Shown: piece after piece, positions 13,421 through 15,218 of the stretch | Layout: each line of letters opens with the position of its first letter | Position numbering within the stretch: position 1 is the stretch's first letter | DNA from: CAMDBL01 sp964498125 | Lineage (GTDB): Bacteria > Pseudomonadota > Alphaproteobacteria > Rhizobiales > Hyphomicrobiaceae | Direction of reading: 5' to 3' | Length of the DNA: 15,218 bases | Assembly: GCA_964498125.1 (NCBI GenBank) | Contig: CAZCGE010000118.1 | Coordinates: 1 to 15,218, forward strand | Program-made: the position numbers and the translations under genes | The notes under the pieces: model-generated | What the model saw: the letters and a program-made list of their open reading frames with translations, nothing else | Databases searched by the model: none | What the model was told of the DNA's origin: nothing

Positions 13421-13586
13421 GTCCCGCGATGCGCGCCATCGCGGACAGCTCGGTTGCTTCTCATACCCTCCAGCGAAAGGTTCGACCCGAAGGAGGTCTC
13501 ACCTTTCGAAGAACGGCGCTCACGCCGGTCCGCCTTGCGGCCTCGCCAAGCGGACAATGCCGAAAGGTCTATCCTTCCGCTTGGCG
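13421..13586. other. Hairpin cluster behind dcd (three perfect inverted repeats)
   Basis: Three stems follow one another: CCGCGATG/CATCGCGG (13424-13431, 13437-13444; 5-base loop), CGAAAGGT/ACCTTTCG (13474-13481, 13501-13508) and CGCCAAGCGGA/TCCGCTTGGCG (13544-13554, 13576-13586). CGAAAGGT recurs at 13561-13568 and could take the second stem's partner. No T-run follows any of them. Short open frames across this stretch have no ribosome-binding site and look accidental. One or more stems may end dcd transcription. Confidence 0.5.
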
Positions 13587-13594
13587 GTATCACA

Positions 13595-13842
13595 GGTGCT
13601 GAACGCGGCCCCTCATCTAAGCGTGGGCCGGCACCCATACGCGCTAACTTTGGCCTGTTGGAGGGTGCAACCTATCCTCTGCGTCCCCGGACAAGCGATC
13701 CGACCGCGAGGTCGGAATGCGATGATCCGGGGTCTTCACCCTTCTGAGATGGGGAAGACCCCGGCTCTGCGCGGCCACCGCCGCTTCGGCCGGGGACGCA
13801 GATCGATAGGTAGCTGCCTTATGTTAGCGCGTAGGGGGCCGG
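13595..13842. other. Long-range multibranched inverted-repeat structure (candidate structured RNA or fold-back element)
   Basis: A small stem at the left (GGTGC/GCACC enclosing GGCCC/GGGCC, 13595-13635) is followed by a closed 200-bp unit. Its outer stem is TACGCGCTAAC (13638-13648) with GTTAGCGCGTA (13823-13833). The next is CCTATC plus a 13-bp run (13671-13690) with 13790-13810. Inside are CCGACC-GCGA-GGTCGG (13700-13715, GNRA-type loop) and an 11-bp stem CCGGGGTCTTC/GAAGACCCCGG (13727-13764) extended by CCC/GGG. Perfect direct repeats GGGCCGGCACC flank the unit at 13625-13635 and 13836-13846. I do not recognise it as tmRNA, RNase P RNA, 6S or SRP RNA. Confidence 0.6.
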
Positions 13843-13845
13843 CAC

Positions 13846-13963
13846 CTGCACCTTCGTCCGACCCAACTGCCCGGCCCCACTGCGAACTTTCCGGATCGGC
13901 ACCGGCAGAGGACCTTGTCCGTTTACCAACCCCGGAGTGCCCGGTGCCGTCTCAAAGGTGCAG
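13846..13963. other. Second nested inverted-repeat structure upstream of tRNA-His
   Basis: CTGCACCTT (13846-13854) pairs with AAGGTGCAG (13955-13963) and encloses CGGCACCGG (13897-13905) with CCGGTGCCG (13941-13949); both stems are perfect 9 bp. The right side also holds AGGTGCAGAACGCGG (13956-13970), a 14/15 direct match to 13594-13608, so the two structured blocks share sequence. From 13971 to the tRNA I see no feature; the tRNA promoter should lie there but is not obvious. Confidence 0.5.
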
Positions 13964-14062
13964 AACGCGGACGAGTGGACGCGGACAGGTGGTTGCGCTC
14001 GCGCGCTCGAGCCGCTATTCATCGGCCGAGATGCTGGACCTGCCGCCAGCTTCATCACGGTA

Positions 14063-14139
14063 GCCGCCTTAGCTCAGTTGGTTAGAGCACCAGATTGTGG
14101 ATCTGGGGGTCCCCCGTTCGAGCCGGGGAGGCGGTACCA
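14063..14139 (+). tRNA. tRNA-His (GTG anticodon)
   Basis: A complete 77-nt cloverleaf. The acceptor stem is GCCGCCT/AGGCGGT (14063-14069, 14129-14135; first pair G•U), and the D-arm is AGCTCAGTTGGTTAGAGC. The anticodon stem-loop is CCAGA-TTGTGGA-TCTGG with GTG at 14097-14099. The T-arm is CCCCCGTTCGAGCCGGGG. Discriminator A73 (14136) and an encoded CCA (14137-14139) follow. There is no encoded or stem-compatible G-1 with C73, as known for many alphaproteobacterial histidine tRNAs. It decodes CAY codons. DNA beyond it is gene-poor and contains a mobile-type gene remnant. Confidence 0.96.
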
Positions 14140-14284
14140 ATAAAATCAAACGGTTAGGCGACACACGCCCTGACAAGAAAACCGCCAGCATTCACATAGC
14201 ATTCACCGGATGCGACCCGGAACCTCCCGAATTGCGTGGATGGCCTCTTGGCAAAGGGTTGAGCATAACGCTCATCAGCAAGCC

Positions 14285-14428
14285 ATGTCCTGGCATCAGA
14301 TCCCCAAGGATGACGCCTGGCGCAAGGTGACGCTGGCGTATGTCGAAGGGCTCGGTCAGCGTCTGGCTGCCCTCAAAGGCAGCTCAAGGGCGCGTCAGGT
14401 CAATCGAGCTGCCGGCACTCCTTCTTGA
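14285..14428 (+). CDS. Possible small protein (47 aa), unrecognised
   Basis: The frame reads MSWHQIPKDDAWRKVTLAYV, then EGLGQRLAALKGSSRA and a short tail. It would form one amphipathic helix of about 25 residues and has no transmembrane segment. Longer in-frame starts exist at 14210 and 14240, but none has a clear Shine-Dalgarno sequence. The amino-acid composition looks more protein-like than the surrounding frames. It lies just behind tRNA-His, where remnants of integrated elements are common, and may itself be a fragment. Confidence 0.3.
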   Translation: MSWHQIPKDDAWRKVTLAYVEGLGQRLAALKGSSRARQVNRAAGTPS

Positions 14429-14548
14429 TCGGCCGGGACACGGTCGGTCGCATTGAGACCCACGACGACGCTGGTCTGTGTTGCGACCCGACACTCCAAG
14501 TGGGCTCTGCAGCGGGGCCGTCCAAGTTGGGGCGTTGGCGGCGAACTG

Positions 14549-14806
14549 CTAGCTCGGCTCGTCGTCAGTCGCCGATCCCAGTCCCTCCCTCGTCAACGCG
14601 GCCACGGTCCCGGCGTCGACGACTTGGGCGCAGCCTTGGTACGGCTTCTTAGTCAGCGCGTTCTTCGGCATGAAATGCAGTGCGGAGGAACGACGCTATG
14701 GCAGGCACGGGCGGCCCGGATCGGTTTCGATGGCGGATACCAGCTTCGCGGTGATCTCGGCGTGGAGGTCATGTCGCTCGGTGCGGTGGTGATTGCCGCG
14801 CGACAT
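14549..14806 (-). pseudogene. ArdC-like antirestriction protein, broken N-terminal fragment
   Basis: From an ATG at 14806, with AAGGAG 6 bases upstream, the frame begins MSRGNHHRTERHDLHAEITA and continues KLVSAIETDPGRPCLP to a TAG at 14698-14696. Beyond the stop it reads RRSSALHFMPKNALTKKPYQG. This is the pattern of the ArdC N-terminal ssDNA-binding domain (helix with E-I-T-x-x-L/I-V, then P-W, then N-A-x-T-x-x-x-Y-x-G). The stop falls where the family has its conserved tryptophan, so TGG to TAG is the likely lesion. After YQG the similarity ends and a second stop follows at 14549. Full ArdC proteins have about 300 residues and are carried by plasmids and integrative elements. The intact ribosome-binding site suggests recent decay. 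Confidence 0.55.
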
Positions 14807-15125
14807 GTGGGGCTCCTTCGTCGGGGTTCGAGCCCCGCGTGATTGCTGTCTCGATGCCGGACGAAGGCGACGGGGGATGAGTAGGCGCGAAACCGTCCTA
14901 AAGGCCGACGGCCGGCGCAGCCGAAAGCTGAGGTCTTGCCCTTGAAGCGTTCGAGCCGGCGCATAGTCGGCTCCATCAGAGACCGCCAGCGGGTTCGGCA
15001 GCGACGGTGATGAGCGGCTCGCTGCCGACCTGGGACACGCTTGCAGCGGTGCCTCGGCAATCGATTTCGGCGGTTAACAGAAACAGGCCGGGAACGCCAG
15101 GGTTCCCGGCGCTCCCGATTGATGG
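14807..15125. other. Gene-free stretch with hairpins
   Basis: No credible gene is found. A perfect 9-bp inverted repeat (CGGCAGCGA at 14996-15004, TCGCTGCCG at 15019-15027) lies upstream of the ArdC-like remnant. A second hairpin is annotated as a terminator. CGTTCGAGCCGG (14948-14959) equals the tRNA-His T-arm at 14115-14126 over 12 bases, too short to claim as an attachment site. Confidence 0.4.
15087..15110 (-). terminator. Possible intrinsic terminator on the minus strand
   Basis: A perfect 9-bp stem (GCCGGGAAC at 15087-15095, GTTCCCGGC at 15102-15110) has a 6-base loop. On the minus strand it is followed by CTGTTTCTGTT, which is U-rich though interrupted. It starts 15 bases after the stop codon of the partial minus-strand frame at the right edge, which fits termination of that gene. 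Confidence 0.45.
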
Positions 15126-15218
15126 CTAGGGTGCAATACCCCGCCGGCGTTGACGTGGGCGGTTCTTCTCAACATTCGACCGCATTGCCCGGCGGAAGTC
15201 ATCTTCGAGAATCAACCG
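15126..15218 (-). CDS. C-terminal end of an unidentified protein (enters from the right edge)
   Basis: An open frame of 30 codons runs from the window edge to a TAG at 15128-15126. It reads RLILEDDFRRAMRSNVEKN and then a basic tail, RPRQRRRGIAP. The mix of acidic, basic and hydrophobic residues is protein-like, and a terminator-type hairpin follows the stop. The fragment is too short to name. Given the adjacent ArdC-like remnant it could belong to a mobile element. Confidence 0.35.
   Translation of the reverse strand, partial: RLILEDDFRRAMRSNVEKNRPRQRRRGIAP

Noticed and set aside
12243..13439. A 398-codon open frame on the minus strand
   Set aside because: It is a complete antisense shadow of dcd, whose two-domain motifs and ribosome-binding site are unambiguous.
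13377..14062. tmRNA, RNase P RNA or SRP RNA as the identity of the structured block
   Set aside because: No tag-peptide codons of the ANDN type, no GAGGAAAGTCC core of RNase P RNA, and no GGTCAGGTCCGGAAGG-like SRP loop on either strand.
13373..14063. Several plus-strand open frames of 67 to 222 codons behind dcd
   Set aside because: They run through stacked inverted repeats, lack ribosome-binding sites, and are rich in Arg/Pro/Ser with no domain pattern.
14948..14959. Attachment-site copy of the tRNA-His T-arm (CGTTCGAGCCGG)
   Set aside because: Only 12 bases match, and they are among the most common T-arm bases. The match does not reach the 3' end of the tRNA, as a true att core usually does.
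14653..15060. A 135-codon minus-strand frame
   Set aside because: It overlaps the ArdC-like frame out of register, has no ribosome-binding site, and shows only Arg-rich low-complexity composition.
1..15218. CRISPR array or toxin–antitoxin pair
   Set aside because: No regularly spaced direct repeats and no adjacent pair of small genes with recognisable toxin or antitoxin motifs were seen.

Overview
The window looks like chromosomal DNA of a GC-rich alphaproteobacterium, probably of the Hyphomicrobiales (rhizobial) or a neighbouring order such as Reyranellaceae. The basis is the base composition, the gene order aminotransferase–ftsK–lolA, a two-domain dCTP deaminase, a small membrane protein and an uncharacterised exported protein before xerD, a tRNA-His with A73 and no encoded G-1, and a double-palindrome intergenic element of the rhizobial RIME/RPE type. 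No species call is made.

Layout. 1-1134 (minus): the 5' part of a sensor kinase gene and its OmpR-type response regulator. 1382-1918 (minus): a short L,D-transpeptidase-domain protein. 2030-2716 (plus): an orphan OmpR-type regulator. 2837 to about 3001: a 78-bp MITE-like element with the signature of IS630-type insertion, and a degenerate relative next to it. 3095-3610 (plus): a cyclic-nucleotide-binding-fold protein without an HTH domain. 3634-3898: a hairpin-rich convergent intergenic region. 3907-8679 (minus): lolA-like gene, ftsK and an aminotransferase, in transcription order aminotransferase, ftsK, lolA. 8916-12012 (plus): a 47-aa membrane protein, a RIME-like element, a 621-aa exported helical protein of unknown function, and xerD. 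12234-13376 (plus): dCTP deaminase. 13377-14062: a non-coding block dense in nested inverted repeats. 14063-14139: tRNA-His. 14140-15218: gene-poor DNA with an ArdC-like antirestriction pseudogene and the end of an unidentified minus-strand reading frame.

How the genes fit together. FtsK (DNA translocase at the septum) and XerD (dimer-resolving recombinase) are functional partners and lie about 3.5 kb apart. LolA and the L,D-transpeptidase concern the envelope. Dcd concerns the dNTP pool. The left side is signalling: one complete two-component pair, one orphan regulator and one degenerate cNMP-fold protein.

The most unusual signal is a 92-bp gapless repeat (84/92 identical) that sits just upstream of two unrelated genes, lolA and dcd, in the same orientation relative to each. 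All eight differences would be non-synonymous in the only open frame shared by the copies, which points to a non-coding regulatory or mobile element. The second is the structured block at 13421-13963, which contains a 200-bp unit with terminal inverted repeats between perfect 11-bp direct repeats.
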